Shown: one piece after another, positions 31,223-39,295 of the stretch
Numbering within the stretch: position 1 is the stretch's first letter
Layout: each line of letters opens with the position of its first letter
Assembly (NCBI RefSeq): GCF_008704395.1
Contig: NZ_CP023695.1
Location: 5,084,001-5,148,000, forward strand
Length of the DNA: 64,000 bases
Direction: 5' to 3'
From: Streptomyces alboniger
Lineage (GTDB): Bacteria; Actinomycetota; Actinomycetes; Streptomycetales; Streptomycetaceae
The notes under the pieces: generated by a model
The model's input: only the letters and a program-made list of their open reading frames with translations
What the model was told of the DNA's origin: nothing
Databases searched by the model: none
Translations under genes and position numbers: made by a program

Positions 31223-31862
31223 ACTCTCAACACCCCGACGCCCGCGTCTCGTCTTCTCCGACGTGGACGAGACGCTGATCACCTGCAAAAGCCTCCTCGA
31301 CTTCCTCGGCTACTACTTAGCGGGCCGCTACGGCCCCGAGGGGGCGAGCCGCGCGGCCCGGATCCGCGAGGACCTGCACGCGCAAGTGACGGCGGGCCTC
31401 CCGCGGGCCGACGCCAACCGCGCGTACTACCGCGCCTGGCGGGGTGAGCCGGTGGCGGCGGTCGAGGAGTGGGCCCGCCGCTGGTTTGCCGAACGCAGCG
31501 CCGCCGAGGGCTTCTACGTCCGCGAGGTCGCGGCACAGCTGCGCGGACACCGGGCCGAGGGCGCGAGCATCGTCCTGGTCTCCGGCTCGTTCAGACCGCT
31601 CCTCGACCCGCTCGCCGAGGCGGTCGGAGCCGGCCACGTGCTCTGCGCGCGCCTGGAGCGGTGCGGCCGCTTCTACACCGGCGCGCTCCTGGGCGCCCCG
31701 GTCATCGGCGACGAGAAGCGCCGCCTGGTCCGCGAACTCCTCGCCCGGCACCCGCACATCGACCCGGCGGACTGCTACGGCTACGGCGACGACCCCTCCG
31801 ACCTGCCGATGCTGTCCGAGGTGGGGCACGCGGTGATGGTCGGGGCGTCGTCCCACGGATAG
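31209..31862 (+). CDS. HAD-IB family phosphatase (SerB-like) with a TTA codon
   Basis: 217-residue haloacid-dehalogenase phosphatase. Motif I is FSDVDETL, motif II VLVSGSF, motif III a Lys in GDEKRRL, and motif IV YGYGDDPSDLPM. It overlaps the flavoprotein gene by 14 bases and is presumably co-transcribed. Codon 37 (31317-31319) is TTA, the codon read by the bldA tRNA, which ties its translation to development. Butyrolactone synthesis after AfsA needs a phosphate to be removed, so this could be the signal phosphatase; a housekeeping phosphoserine phosphatase-like role is the alternative. Confidence 0.87.
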   Translation: MPTSELSTPRRPRLVFSDVDETLITCKSLLDFLGYYLAGRYGPEGASRAARIREDLHAQVTAGLPRADANRAYYRAWRGEPVAAVEEWARRWFAERSAAEGFYVREVAAQLRGHRAEGASIVLVSGSFRPLLDPLAEAVGAGHVLCARLERCGRFYTGALLGAPVIGDEKRRLVRELLARHPHIDPADCYGYGDDPSDLPMLSEVGHAVMVGASSHG

Positions 31863-31914
31863 GGGCGGCGTCCCACGGACAGGAGCGCCGGACCCTCGGA
31901 CGGACAGCGAAACG

Positions 31915-31957
31915 GCCGTCGGCGGGCCGGGCCTTGATGGCCCGTCCCGCCGACGGC
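31915..31957. terminator. Bidirectional hairpin between converging genes
   Basis: Outer 12-base arms (31915-31926 and 31946-31957) and an inner 6-base stem (31928-31933 and 31939-31944) with single-base bulges and a TTGAT loop. It lies between the HAD gene and the converging membrane-protein gene. Confidence 0.75.
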
Positions 31958-31980
31958 GAGGCTCACCCGCCCGATCCCGC

Positions 31981-32904
31981 TCAGCCGGCCCTGTCCGCCG
32001 GACCCACCTCCAGCCAGGTGTAGCGGTCCGCGGGGGTGTCCTGTCCCCGGGTCTTCTGCGTGTTCTCCAGGAGGAGGCCGGTGTCGGGGTCCACGACGTA
32101 GCGGTCCTTGGTCCAGGTCGTCACGTCCTTGCCCGGCCCCGTGGAGAACCACGCCTTCCGGACGATCTCGACGGCGACGCCCGTCCTGCCCTTGCTGTCC
32201 TTCACCTCACCGATCAGCTCGATGCCGGGCGTGTCCGCGAGGATCCGGAAGAGCGCGGCGCGCAGCCGCGGGCTCGCGGGGGAGTCCTCCAGCATGATCA
32301 GGATCTGCTCGAAGCGGCGCTCGGCGTCCTTCGGGAAGAGCGCGGCGAGAGCCTTCTCGTCGGTGGGCAGCTTGTCGAGCTGCGGCCACGTCAGCCACTC
32401 CTCGCCCACCGGCCACTTCTTGACCTTGCCCTCGACGCCGCCGCGTGCGTAATAGGTCGTGAAGGTGCGCTTCCCGTCGTCCTGGTTGTCGGTCTCGACG
32501 CGCACCTTCCAGTACTCGGCGTCCGAGGCGGGGGCATCGGCGGCCACCGCCGCCATGTCGTCCAGGAACCGACCCGCCGAGGCCGAAGCGGTCGCCGCGG
32601 GCTTGCCGCCCAGGTCGAGGACGGGGTAGGCCACGGCTCCCACCGCGATCGCGGCCACGGCGGCGGCGGCGACGAGCAGCCTGCGGCGGCGGGGTACCGC
32701 GGGGCGGGTCTCCCGCTGCGCCTCGAAGGCCACGGCGGCCTGCGCGGCGGCCACGGCACCCGGCCGGGGCGGCGGCACCTGACCCGCGGTGAGCAGCTCC
32801 GCGGCGCCGGGGAAGTCGAGAAGGGCGTCGCGCTCCTCGCGGGGGTCGCGAAGGGCCTCGCGCTCCTCGGGGGAAAGGCCACCGTGCTCAGTGCGTTCGG
32901 TCAT
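31981..32904 (-). CDS. CU044_5270-type membrane protein, likely partner of the ECF sigma factor
   Basis: 307 residues: a charged N-terminal cytoplasmic part (~80 residues), one membrane helix at about 82-102 (RRRLLVAAAAVAAIAVGAVA) and a large extracellular domain ending in a segment that resembles the CU044_5270 family (RYVVDPDTGLLLENTQKT). The start at 32904 overlaps the sigma factor stop by 4 bases (ATGA). This layout, sigma factor then single-pass protein, is common in actinomycetes, where the partner may act as a regulator or sensor. No zinc-binding anti-sigma motif (HxxxCxxC) is visible. Confidence 0.75.
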   Translation of the reverse strand: MTERTEHGGLSPEEREALRDPREERDALLDFPGAAELLTAGQVPPPRPGAVAAAQAAVAFEAQRETRPAVPRRRRLLVAAAAVAAIAVGAVAYPVLDLGGKPAATASASAGRFLDDMAAVAADAPASDAEYWKVRVETDNQDDGKRTFTTYYARGGVEGKVKKWPVGEEWLTWPQLDKLPTDEKALAALFPKDAERRFEQILIMLEDSPASPRLRAALFRILADTPGIELIGEVKDSKGRTGVAVEIVRKAWFSTGPGKDVTTWTKDRYVVDPDTGLLLENTQKTRGQDTPADRYTWLEVGPADRAG

Positions 32905-33503
32905 GCCAGGTCTCCTGTCAGCTTGAGGGGCGTGTCGGCGCGCAGCCGGTTGCGGGCGCGGTGCAGCCTCGATCTGGCCGTTCCCGCCGGGATGCCGACG
33001 GCCGCGGCGGCCTCGCCGGGTGTCAACTGCTCCCAGGCGACGAGGAGCAGCAATTCGCGCTCCACCGAGGGGAGTTCGGCCAGCAGTGCGCGAAGCCGCG
33101 GTGCGACCGCCGCGGCGTCGAGCCGCGCGTCCACCGCCTCCCACGGGTCGTCACGGCCCTCGCCCCGCGGCCCGGTGCGCTGCCGCTCGGTCCGCCGCCA
33201 GTGCGCGGACAGAACGTTTCTGGCCACGCCGAACAGCCAGGCCCGCGCGGGACCGCGGTCCGCGTCGAAGCCGTGCCGCGTGGAGTAGGCCTGGAGCCAG
33301 GCCTCGGCCAGCAGATCGTCGGCCGCGCCGGGTGCCCGCCGGGCGAAGTAGCCGTGCAGCGCGTCCGAGTGGCGTCGCACCAGCGGCTCGAAGGCCGAGG
33401 CGTCGCGCCCGGCGCGGGCGAGCAGCTCCTCGTCCGTCGCCTCGCCGCCCGCGCCGGGGCCGTCCCGTTCCTCCGGTGTGCCGTCCCGTTCATCCGGTGT
33501 CAC
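32901..33503 (-). CDS. ECF RNA polymerase sigma factor
   Basis: 200-residue sigma-70 family protein with region 2 (FEPLVRRHSDALHGYFARR...DLLAEAWLQAY) and region 4 (LAELPSVERELLLLVAWEQLTPGEAAAAVGI..TARSRLHRARNRL). GTG start at 33503. Co-transcribed with the membrane protein downstream through a 4-base overlap. Target promoters are unknown. Confidence 0.9.
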   Translation of the reverse strand: MTPDERDGTPEERDGPGAGGEATDEELLARAGRDASAFEPLVRRHSDALHGYFARRAPGAADDLLAEAWLQAYSTRHGFDADRGPARAWLFGVARNVLSAHWRRTERQRTGPRGEGRDDPWEAVDARLDAAAVAPRLRALLAELPSVERELLLLVAWEQLTPGEAAAAVGIPAGTARSRLHRARNRLRADTPLKLTGDLA

Positions 33504-33553
33504 GAGCCCTCACTCTCCGACCGCCGGACGGCGGTCCCACCCCCTACTTGGCG

Positions 33554-34696
33554 TCAGCCCTCCGTGGCGTTCGCGAGCCCCGCCTTGGCGCCCGCCCCGC
33601 ACAGCGGCACCACCGCCGTCCGCTCGCCGAGCGCCCCGTCCCGCACGGCCGCCCAGCAGGCCACGCCGGTCGACTCGACGTACAGGCCGCGCCCCGCGAG
33701 ATCCCGCTGGGCCGCCGCGATCTGCTCCTCCGTCACGGTGAGGAAGCCGCCCCCGAAATCGCGTACCGCCCGCAGGATCTGCCGCGCGCGCGGCGGGCGG
33801 GGGATCGCGATCCCCTCGGCGAAGGTGGGCGCGGGGGCGCTCTCGCCGACCAGATCGTCCGCGCCCGCCCGCCAGGCCTCGGCGAGCGGGGCGACCGCCG
33901 CGGACTGCACCGCGTACAGCGCGGGCGCTTTCGCGATGAGCCCCGCCGCGTACAGCTCGCGCACCGCGAGGGCCGCGCCGAGCAGCAGCGTGCCGTTGCC
34001 GACGGGTACGACCAGGGCGTCGGGCAGCCGGCCTCCCAGGTCCTCCCACAGCTCGTGGACGTAGGTCTTGGTGCCCTGGAGGAAGTACGGGTTGTGGACG
34101 TGGGAGGCGTAGAACGTGCCGGGCTCGTCGGCGGCGGTACGAGCCGCGCGTGCCGCCGACTCCCGCCCGCCGTCGACGACTTCGAGCCGCGCGCCGTGCG
34201 CGCCGATCTGCTCCAGCTTCTTCGGCGACGTCCCCGCGGGCACGTACACGGTGCAGGGGAGCTGGGCCCGCGCGCAGTACGCGGCGAGGGCCGTGCCCGC
34301 GTTGCCGCTGCTGTCGGCGATGACACGCTCGGGGCCGAGGCGCTGCGCGAGAGCGGCGAGCACGACGGCGCCCCGGTCCTTGAAGGAGAGCGTCGGCATC
34401 AGGAAGTCCAGCTTCGCGGAGATGCCGTCCGCCAGCTCCACGACAGGCGTACGGCCTTCGCCGAGCGAGATGGCGGGGGCGGGCAGCGGCAGGCACTCGG
34501 CGTACCGCCAGAGCGAATTGACGCGCCCGGCAAGGGACTTGAGGTGTGCGGGAGTGGGGGAGAAGTCCAGGTCGAGGGGCCCGCGGCAGACGGGACAGGC
34601 CCAGGCGAGCGACCCCCCGGGAACACGCGCCCCGTCGACGGGGCAGAAGGAGTCGGGCAGGGCGGGCATGGCGCCAAAGACGCTGAGAGCAGTCAT
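33554..34696 (-). CDS. Threonine synthase-like PLP enzyme
   Basis: 380-residue fold-type II PLP enzyme. The PLP lysine is in LSFKDRGAVV, the phosphate-binding region is in SSGNAGTALAAY, and a second glycine loop reads VVPVGNGTLLLG. The N-terminus carries Cys pairs (FCPVDG and ACPVCRG) that look like a small zinc ribbon, as in many threonine synthase-like proteins. Threonine synthase turns O-phosphohomoserine into threonine, but proteins of this group also include other beta/gamma-replacement enzymes. Not linked to neighbours by overlap. Confidence 0.8.
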   Translation of the reverse strand: MTALSVFGAMPALPDSFCPVDGARVPGGSLAWACPVCRGPLDLDFSPTPAHLKSLAGRVNSLWRYAECLPLPAPAISLGEGRTPVVELADGISAKLDFLMPTLSFKDRGAVVLAALAQRLGPERVIADSSGNAGTALAAYCARAQLPCTVYVPAGTSPKKLEQIGAHGARLEVVDGGRESAARAARTAADEPGTFYASHVHNPYFLQGTKTYVHELWEDLGGRLPDALVVPVGNGTLLLGAALAVRELYAAGLIAKAPALYAVQSAAVAPLAEAWRAGADDLVGESAPAPTFAEGIAIPRPPRARQILRAVRDFGGGFLTVTEEQIAAAQRDLAGRGLYVESTGVACWAAVRDGALGERTAVVPLCGAGAKAGLANATEG

Positions 34697-35013
34697 GCGC
34701 GCAGGCTAGTGAATCGACTCCGGCGGCCCCGAAGACCGAGCCCGGCGTCCCCGGAGTGACGGGGCGAGGCGAACCCGAGGCGAGGCACTCACGTTACGTC
34801 CGGTCCTGACCCTTGTGGGATTCCTATGGATCAGTCAATCTTTCGTCCCGACGGGGGCGGAATCCCGTGCGGTCGGGCGTGTTCGTATAGATGTACGGAT
34901 AGATGTGCGGACGTATTGACATGCCCCTGACGGGTGCCTCCGTGTGTGGCGAACCAAGTGTGGACAGCACCAATCCCCCACCAGCGCACCACCTATTGAG
35001 GAGGACCCCTCAG
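34697..35013. other. Intergenic region before the protease gene
   Basis: 317 bases of divergent promoter space between the threonine synthase-like gene and the secreted protease. It includes a less GC-rich stretch around 34800-34925 with several TATAGATG/ATAGATG-like words (34886-34905), which may be promoter elements. No ORF or hairpin of note was seen. Confidence 0.5.
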
Positions 35014-36588
35014 ATGGCAGTGATGCGTCATACCCGCCGAAGACTGGCCGGGATCAGCGCGACAGCGGTCGCGGCCCTCGCCCTCGGCGTCGTCTCCGCC
35101 CTCCCGGCCAACGCCCAGCCGGAGCAGGCGGAAGGCAGGATCGAGAACGCCGGAGCCCCCGGCACGATCAAGAACAGCTACATCGTGAGCCTCGGCAAGG
35201 ACGCCCCGAAGGCCCGCTCCGCCGAGGGCAGGGCCCTCGCCAAGGAGTACGGCGCCGAGATCGAGCGGACCTACGACAAGGCCCTCAACGGCTACGCGGT
35301 CGAACTGACGGAGGCCGAGGCGAAGAAGTTCGCCGCCGACCCCGCGGTCGACGCCGTCGTCCAGAACCGGACGTTCACTGCCTCCGCGACCCAGACCAAC
35401 CCGCCCTCCTGGGGTCTGGACCGCATCGACCAGAAGAACCTGCCGCTGGACCAGAAGTACACCTACCCGGACTCGGCGGGCGAGGGTGTCACCGCGTACG
35501 TCATCGACACCGGCGTCCGCATCAGCCACAGCGACTTCGGCGGTCGCGCCTCCTACGGCTATGACGCCATCGACAACGACAACACCGCGCAGGACGGCCA
35601 CGGCCACGGCACGCACGTCGCGGGAACCGTCGCGGGCACCCTGCACGGCGTCGCCAAGAAGGCCAAGGTCGTCGGCGTCCGCGTGCTGAACAACCAGGGC
35701 TCGGGCACCACCGCCCAGGTCGTCGCGGGCATCGACTGGGTGACCAAGAACGCGGTCAAGCCCGCCGTCGCCAACATGTCGCTCGGCGGCGGCGCCGACA
35801 GCGCGCTCGACACGGCCGTACGCAACTCCATCGCGTCCGGCATCACGTACGCGGTCGCGGCCGGCAACGAGTCGACCGACGCGTCCACGAAGTCCCCCGC
35901 GCGCGTCCAGGAGGCCATCACCGTCGGCGCCACGACCAGCACCGACGCCAGGGCCAGCTACTCCAACTACGGCAGCGTCCTGGACATCTTCGCCCCGGGC
36001 TCCTCGATCACCTCGGCGTGGAACTCCGGCGACTCGGCGACCAACACCATCTCCGGTACGTCGATGGCGTCCCCGCACGTCGCGGGCGCGGCGGCGATCT
36101 ACGTGGGCCAGAACCCGTCGGCGACCCCGGCGCAGGTCTCCACCGCCCTGGTCAACGCCTCCTCGACCGGCGTCGTCACCAGCCCCGGCACCGGCTCGCC
36201 GAACCGCCTGCTGAACGTGACGGGCGGCACCACCAACCCGCCGGGCCCGAAGTTCACCAACGACACGGACTACGCGATCGCGGACAACGCCACGGCCGAG
36301 TCCCCGGTGACCGTGACCGGCGTCGCGGGCAACGCGCCCGCGGCCCTGAGTGTGCCGGTGACCATCCAGCACACGTACATCGGCGACCTCCAGGTCCAGC
36401 TGATCGCCCCCGACGGCACGGCCTACACCCTCAAGGCCTATGGCACCGGCGGCAGTTCGGACAACATCAACACCACGTACACGGTGAACGCCTCCTCGGA
36501 GACGGCCAACGGCACGTGGAAGCTGCGGGTCAGCGACAACGCGGCCCAGGACACCGGGAAGATCGACACGTGGGGGCTCCAGTTCTGA
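35014..36588 (+). CDS. Secreted subtilisin-like serine protease (S8) with propeptide and P domain
   Basis: 524-residue exported protease from the ATG at 35014 (GAGGAGGA upstream). Signal peptide about residues 1-34 ending ANA; inhibitor I9 propeptide ~53-120 (NSYIVSLGKDA); S8 catalytic domain ~130-400 with Asp165 (YVIDTGVRI), His201 (GHGHGTHVAGT) and Ser350 (SGTSMASPHVAG); then a C-terminal proprotein-convertase P domain ~412-524 (TIQHTYIGDLQVQLIAPDG). It degrades proteins outside the cell. P domains usually stabilise the enzyme or bind substrate. A hairpin follows. Confidence 0.95.
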   Translation: MAVMRHTRRRLAGISATAVAALALGVVSALPANAQPEQAEGRIENAGAPGTIKNSYIVSLGKDAPKARSAEGRALAKEYGAEIERTYDKALNGYAVELTEAEAKKFAADPAVDAVVQNRTFTASATQTNPPSWGLDRIDQKNLPLDQKYTYPDSAGEGVTAYVIDTGVRISHSDFGGRASYGYDAIDNDNTAQDGHGHGTHVAGTVAGTLHGVAKKAKVVGVRVLNNQGSGTTAQVVAGIDWVTKNAVKPAVANMSLGGGADSALDTAVRNSIASGITYAVAAGNESTDASTKSPARVQEAITVGATTSTDARASYSNYGSVLDIFAPGSSITSAWNSGDSATNTISGTSMASPHVAGAAAIYVGQNPSATPAQVSTALVNASSTGVVTSPGTGSPNRLLNVTGGTTNPPGPKFTNDTDYAIADNATAESPVTVTGVAGNAPAALSVPVTIQHTYIGDLQVQLIAPDGTAYTLKAYGTGGSSDNINTTYTVNASSETANGTWKLRVSDNAAQDTGKIDTWGLQF

Positions 36589-36637
36589 TCCGAGTTCTGA
36601 TCCGCCCACCCCTCGTGAACGCATAGCGCAGCGGATC

Positions 36638-36689
36638 TCGTCCCCGCGGCACGGCTCAGGGTCCCCGACCCGTCCGGCCGCGGGGACGA
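36638..36689 (+). terminator. Hairpin after the protease gene
   Basis: Perfect 13-base arms TCGTCCCCGCGGC (36638-36650) and its complement (36677-36689) with a 26-base loop, 50 bp after the protease stop. Confidence 0.65.
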
Positions 36690-36791
36690 ACGTTTCCTCG
36701 GTGCGCTCGGTCGGACGCCATATCCGGGTAAGAGCCCTGCGTAAAGACCTGCGAGGGCAGAAATCATCACTTCGAGTGATTCCTTGGCCTA

Positions 36792-36810
36792 GGGTTGCAG
36801 GCTACAACCC
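36792..36810. promoter_or_regulatory. Inverted repeat before the GntR/UTRA gene
   Basis: GGGTTG (36792-36797), 7-base spacer, CAACCC (36805-36810), with a related GGTTGCCAGGCTGTAG right after. It lies about 50 bp before the regulator start and is a candidate autoregulatory operator. Confidence 0.5.
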
Positions 36811-36856
36811 ACGGTTGCCAGGCTGTAGCTGTCTGTCAACCTGATGGGAGTGGCCA

Positions 36857-37612
36857 GTGACTTTCGGTGAGCAGCCGGCGTATCTGCGCGTCGCGGGTGA
36901 TCTTCGCAAGAAGATCACCGACGGTTCGCTCCCGCCGCACACCCGGCTCCCCTCGCAGGCGAGAATCCGCGAGGAGTACGGCGTATCGGACACGGTCGCC
37001 CTGGAGGCGCGCAAGGTCCTGATGGCCGAGGGCCTGGTCGAGGGCCGCTCCGGTTCCGGGACGTATGTGCGCGAGCGCCCCGTCCCCCGCAAGATCGCCC
37101 GCACCGGCTACCGCGGGGTGAACGGCGGCTCGACCCCCTTCCGCCAGGAGCAGGCCGCCGATGGCGCGCGGGGTACGTGGGAGTCCCGCAGTGAGCAGAC
37201 CGAGGCGGGCGCCGGGATCGCCGAGCGCCTCGGCATCCGCCCGGGCGACCGCGTGATGTGCACCAAGTACGTCTTCCGTGACGCCGGGGAGGCCATGATG
37301 CTCTCCACCTCCTGGGAGCCCCTCGCCGTGACGGGCCGCACCCCCGTCATGCTCCCGGAGGAAGGCCCGCTCGGCGGCTGCGGAGTGGTGGAGCGCATGG
37401 CGGCCATCGACGTCGTCGTGGACAACGTCGCGGAGGAGGTCGGCGCCCGCCCGGGCCTAGCCGAGGAGCTGACGGCGCTCGGCGGCGTCCCCGGTCATGT
37501 GGTCCTCGTCGTCCAGCGGACGTACTACGCCTCGGGCCGCCCCGTCGAGACGGCCGACATCGTCGTCCCGGCCGACCGGTACCGCATCGCGTATCACCTG
37601 CCCGTGAAGTGA
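36857..37612 (+). CDS. GntR-family regulator, HutC/UTRA subfamily
   Basis: 251 residues from a GTG at 36857. N-terminal winged HTH (PAYLRVAGDLRKKI..LPSQARIREEYGVSDTVALEARKVL..EGRSGSGTYV) and C-terminal UTRA ligand-binding domain (ERLGIRPGDRVMCTKYVFRDAGEAMMLSTSW). Such proteins sense small metabolites, often sugars or amino-acid derivatives, and repress nearby genes. No clear target operon is adjacent, so it may act on itself or far away. Confidence 0.88.
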   Translation: MTFGEQPAYLRVAGDLRKKITDGSLPPHTRLPSQARIREEYGVSDTVALEARKVLMAEGLVEGRSGSGTYVRERPVPRKIARTGYRGVNGGSTPFRQEQAADGARGTWESRSEQTEAGAGIAERLGIRPGDRVMCTKYVFRDAGEAMMLSTSWEPLAVTGRTPVMLPEEGPLGGCGVVERMAAIDVVVDNVAEEVGARPGLAEELTALGGVPGHVVLVVQRTYYASGRPVETADIVVPADRYRIAYHLPVK

Positions 37613-37954
37613 TGGGGCCGCCGTCGGCGTGTTCACCGGGCCCGTCGTGATCACGATGGGTTTCGGCTCTTTAGGGCCGACCCCCACGTCCCTCATCCAC
37701 GCCTCCTTCAACTCCTCGGCCGGTCCGCGCCCCGGTGAACGGACTGCCCGTCCAGGCGGGCCCGGGGCGCACTCGCGCGGTGCGCCCCTCGCCGCTGTCG
37801 CTCTGATGGCCGATTGACAACGGCCTGCGTATCTCTTTGTGCAAACTCGTATCCGCTGAGTAAAGGTCGGGCGTAGGCTCGGGCATATGCGGATTGCGGT
37901 TTCCTTGGTGATCGAGGCGTGGCGCGCGCCGGGGGCGGCGAGCGGAGGGGCGCG
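37613..37954. other. Intergenic region, mostly featureless
   Basis: 342 bases. A 12-bp palindrome TCGTGATCACGA is at 37645-37656 and a short GGGTTTCGGCTCTTTAGGGCC stretch follows. The part near 37800-37890 is less GC-rich and probably carries the promoter of the next small gene. No coding potential was found. Confidence 0.5.
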
Positions 37955-38143
37955 ATGAACGACGGGACGGTCCTGCTGCCCTGGTTCGTCATACGCCAGG
38001 ACGACAACGGCAACCGCTATCGCGTGGGCAGGTTCGCGACGAAGGCCGAGGCCCAGAGGATCGCCGACAGCCTCGACGACCTCGGCCCCGATCGGCGCTA
38101 CTCGGTCGAGAAGCTGAACCAGAACGGTGGCGGGCGCCAGTAG
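37955..38143 (+). CDS. SPOR-like small protein
   Basis: 62-residue protein starting at the ATG at 37955 after GGAGGGG. The sequence FVIRQDDNGNRYRVGRFATKAEAQRIADSLD resembles a shortened SPOR-type or SPOR-like repeat, as found in small conserved Streptomyces proteins. No signal peptide. Function unknown; peptidoglycan or protein binding is possible. It lies just before a NUDIX gene on the same strand. Confidence 0.75.
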   Translation: MNDGTVLLPWFVIRQDDNGNRYRVGRFATKAEAQRIADSLDDLGPDRRYSVEKLNQNGGGRQ

Positions 38144-38191
38144 GCCGGGCACCTGAGCCCCGCCATGAGCAGGGCCCCTAAGCTCCGGCAC

Positions 38192-38590
38192 ATGAACGAA
38201 CGCATTGTGGTGGGCGCCGCCCTGTACGACGACGGACGCCTGCTCGCCGCGCGGCGCAGCGCGCCCCCCGAGCTCGCGGGCGGCTGGGAGCTGCCGGGCG
38301 GCAAGGTCGAACCGGGAGAGCGGTGCGAGGACGCGCTGGCGCGCGAGCTGCGCGAGGAACTGGGCGTCGAGGCGGAGATCCTGGAGCGCGTGCCGGGCCA
38401 GTGGCCGCTCGCCAAGGGGTACGCCCTGCGGGTGTACCGGGCCCGGCTGGTCTCGGGAGTGGCCGAGCCCCTTGAGGATCATGATGAACTGCGCTGGCTC
38501 GCCCCTGACCAGGTCTGGTCGGTCCCGTGGCTGGCGGCGGACGTCCCCGCCGTCACGGCGGCGCTCGGGCAGCCGCACTCCGCGCACTGA
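38192..38590 (+). CDS. NUDIX hydrolase (MutT-like)
   Basis: 132-residue hydrolase of nucleoside diphosphate-linked compounds. The complete NUDIX box reads GGKVEPGERCEDALARELRE followed by ELG. The small size and WELPGGK context match MutT-type enzymes that clear oxidised dGTP/CTP. ATG at 38192 is chosen as it gives the usual N-terminus (MNERIVVGAALYDDGRLL). Confidence 0.9.
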   Translation: MNERIVVGAALYDDGRLLAARRSAPPELAGGWELPGGKVEPGERCEDALARELREELGVEAEILERVPGQWPLAKGYALRVYRARLVSGVAEPLEDHDELRWLAPDQVWSVPWLAADVPAVTAALGQPHSAH

Positions 38591-38706
38591 CCCCGCCTAC
38601 GCCGTTCGTGCCACAGTGCGCCCTGTTACGGGGTAAAGCCACCTGGATATCGGGTATGTGCCCATTAACCACCCGAAACCGGACAGGTTCTGCCTCTGGT
38701 CTGGAA

Positions 38707-39123
38707 GTGATCGGCGTGATCGACACCGAAGGCGACTGCGCCGCGTGGGACTTCCCCGCCGACCCCGGCGCCGTCCGCACCGCCCGCTCGGTCGTCCGCG
38801 AGCAGCTCGGCGACTGGGGCCTCGCACCCCTCGGTGACGTCACCGTGCTCCTGGTGAGCGAGCTGGTCACGAATTCCCTGCGGCACGCCTCCGGGCCCAT
38901 CGGCGTACGCCTCGTGCGCCCCGCCGGACCGCTGGGCACCCTGCTGGTGGAGGTGTCCGACCCCCTCCCCGACCCGCCCCTGGCCCGCGTCGCGGCCCCG
39001 GACGACGAGGGCGGGCGCGGCCTTCAGCTGGTGGCCCGCTCCTCGCGCAGCTGGGGCACGCGTCCGGGCAGGACGGGCAGCACGGGGAAGACGGTGTGGT
39101 TCGAGCTGGCGCTGCCGGGTTAG
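38707..39123 (+). CDS. RsbW-like HATPase, anti-sigma-type serine kinase family
   Basis: 138-residue GHKL ATPase of the RsbW/SpoIIAB type common in Streptomyces. ATP-binding motifs are LLVSELVTNSLRHA (N box) and DDEGGRGLQLV (G1-like), then GKTVWFELALPG. The GTG at 38707 is taken as start. An in-frame ATG at 38656 would put a TTA codon in the leader and has no better ribosome-binding site. The C-terminal HATPase of the next gene is very similar, suggesting a duplication. Confidence 0.85.
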   Translation: MIGVIDTEGDCAAWDFPADPGAVRTARSVVREQLGDWGLAPLGDVTVLLVSELVTNSLRHASGPIGVRLVRPAGPLGTLLVEVSDPLPDPPLARVAAPDDEGGRGLQLVARSSRSWGTRPGRTGSTGKTVWFELALPG

Positions 39124-39295
39124 AAGACTTGCAGTGTGCGAAGGTCGTCGGCACAAGAGCCGCACGGGCCAAAAAGCGATGAGTCCGTGCTGTGATCGTG
39201 AACGCCGCGTGGCGCTGCACCGTAGTGCTGGATACTGCGGTCAGCCGTACGCGGCGACCGGTGCCGGACGCGGTGAGCTGGAGGGGACGGTTCGC

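Noticed and set aside
1..31862. Cluster as an ordinary reduced polyketide cluster
   Set aside because: SerRS, diiron, VlmO-like, DAGK-like and MmgE/PrpD genes have no place in such a pathway; together they point to azoxy formation.
38656..38706. Upstream ATG start and bldA (TTA) control of the RsbW-like gene
   Set aside because: The extension would put TTA in the leader but has no better ribosome-binding site or conserved sequence, so it is probably non-coding.
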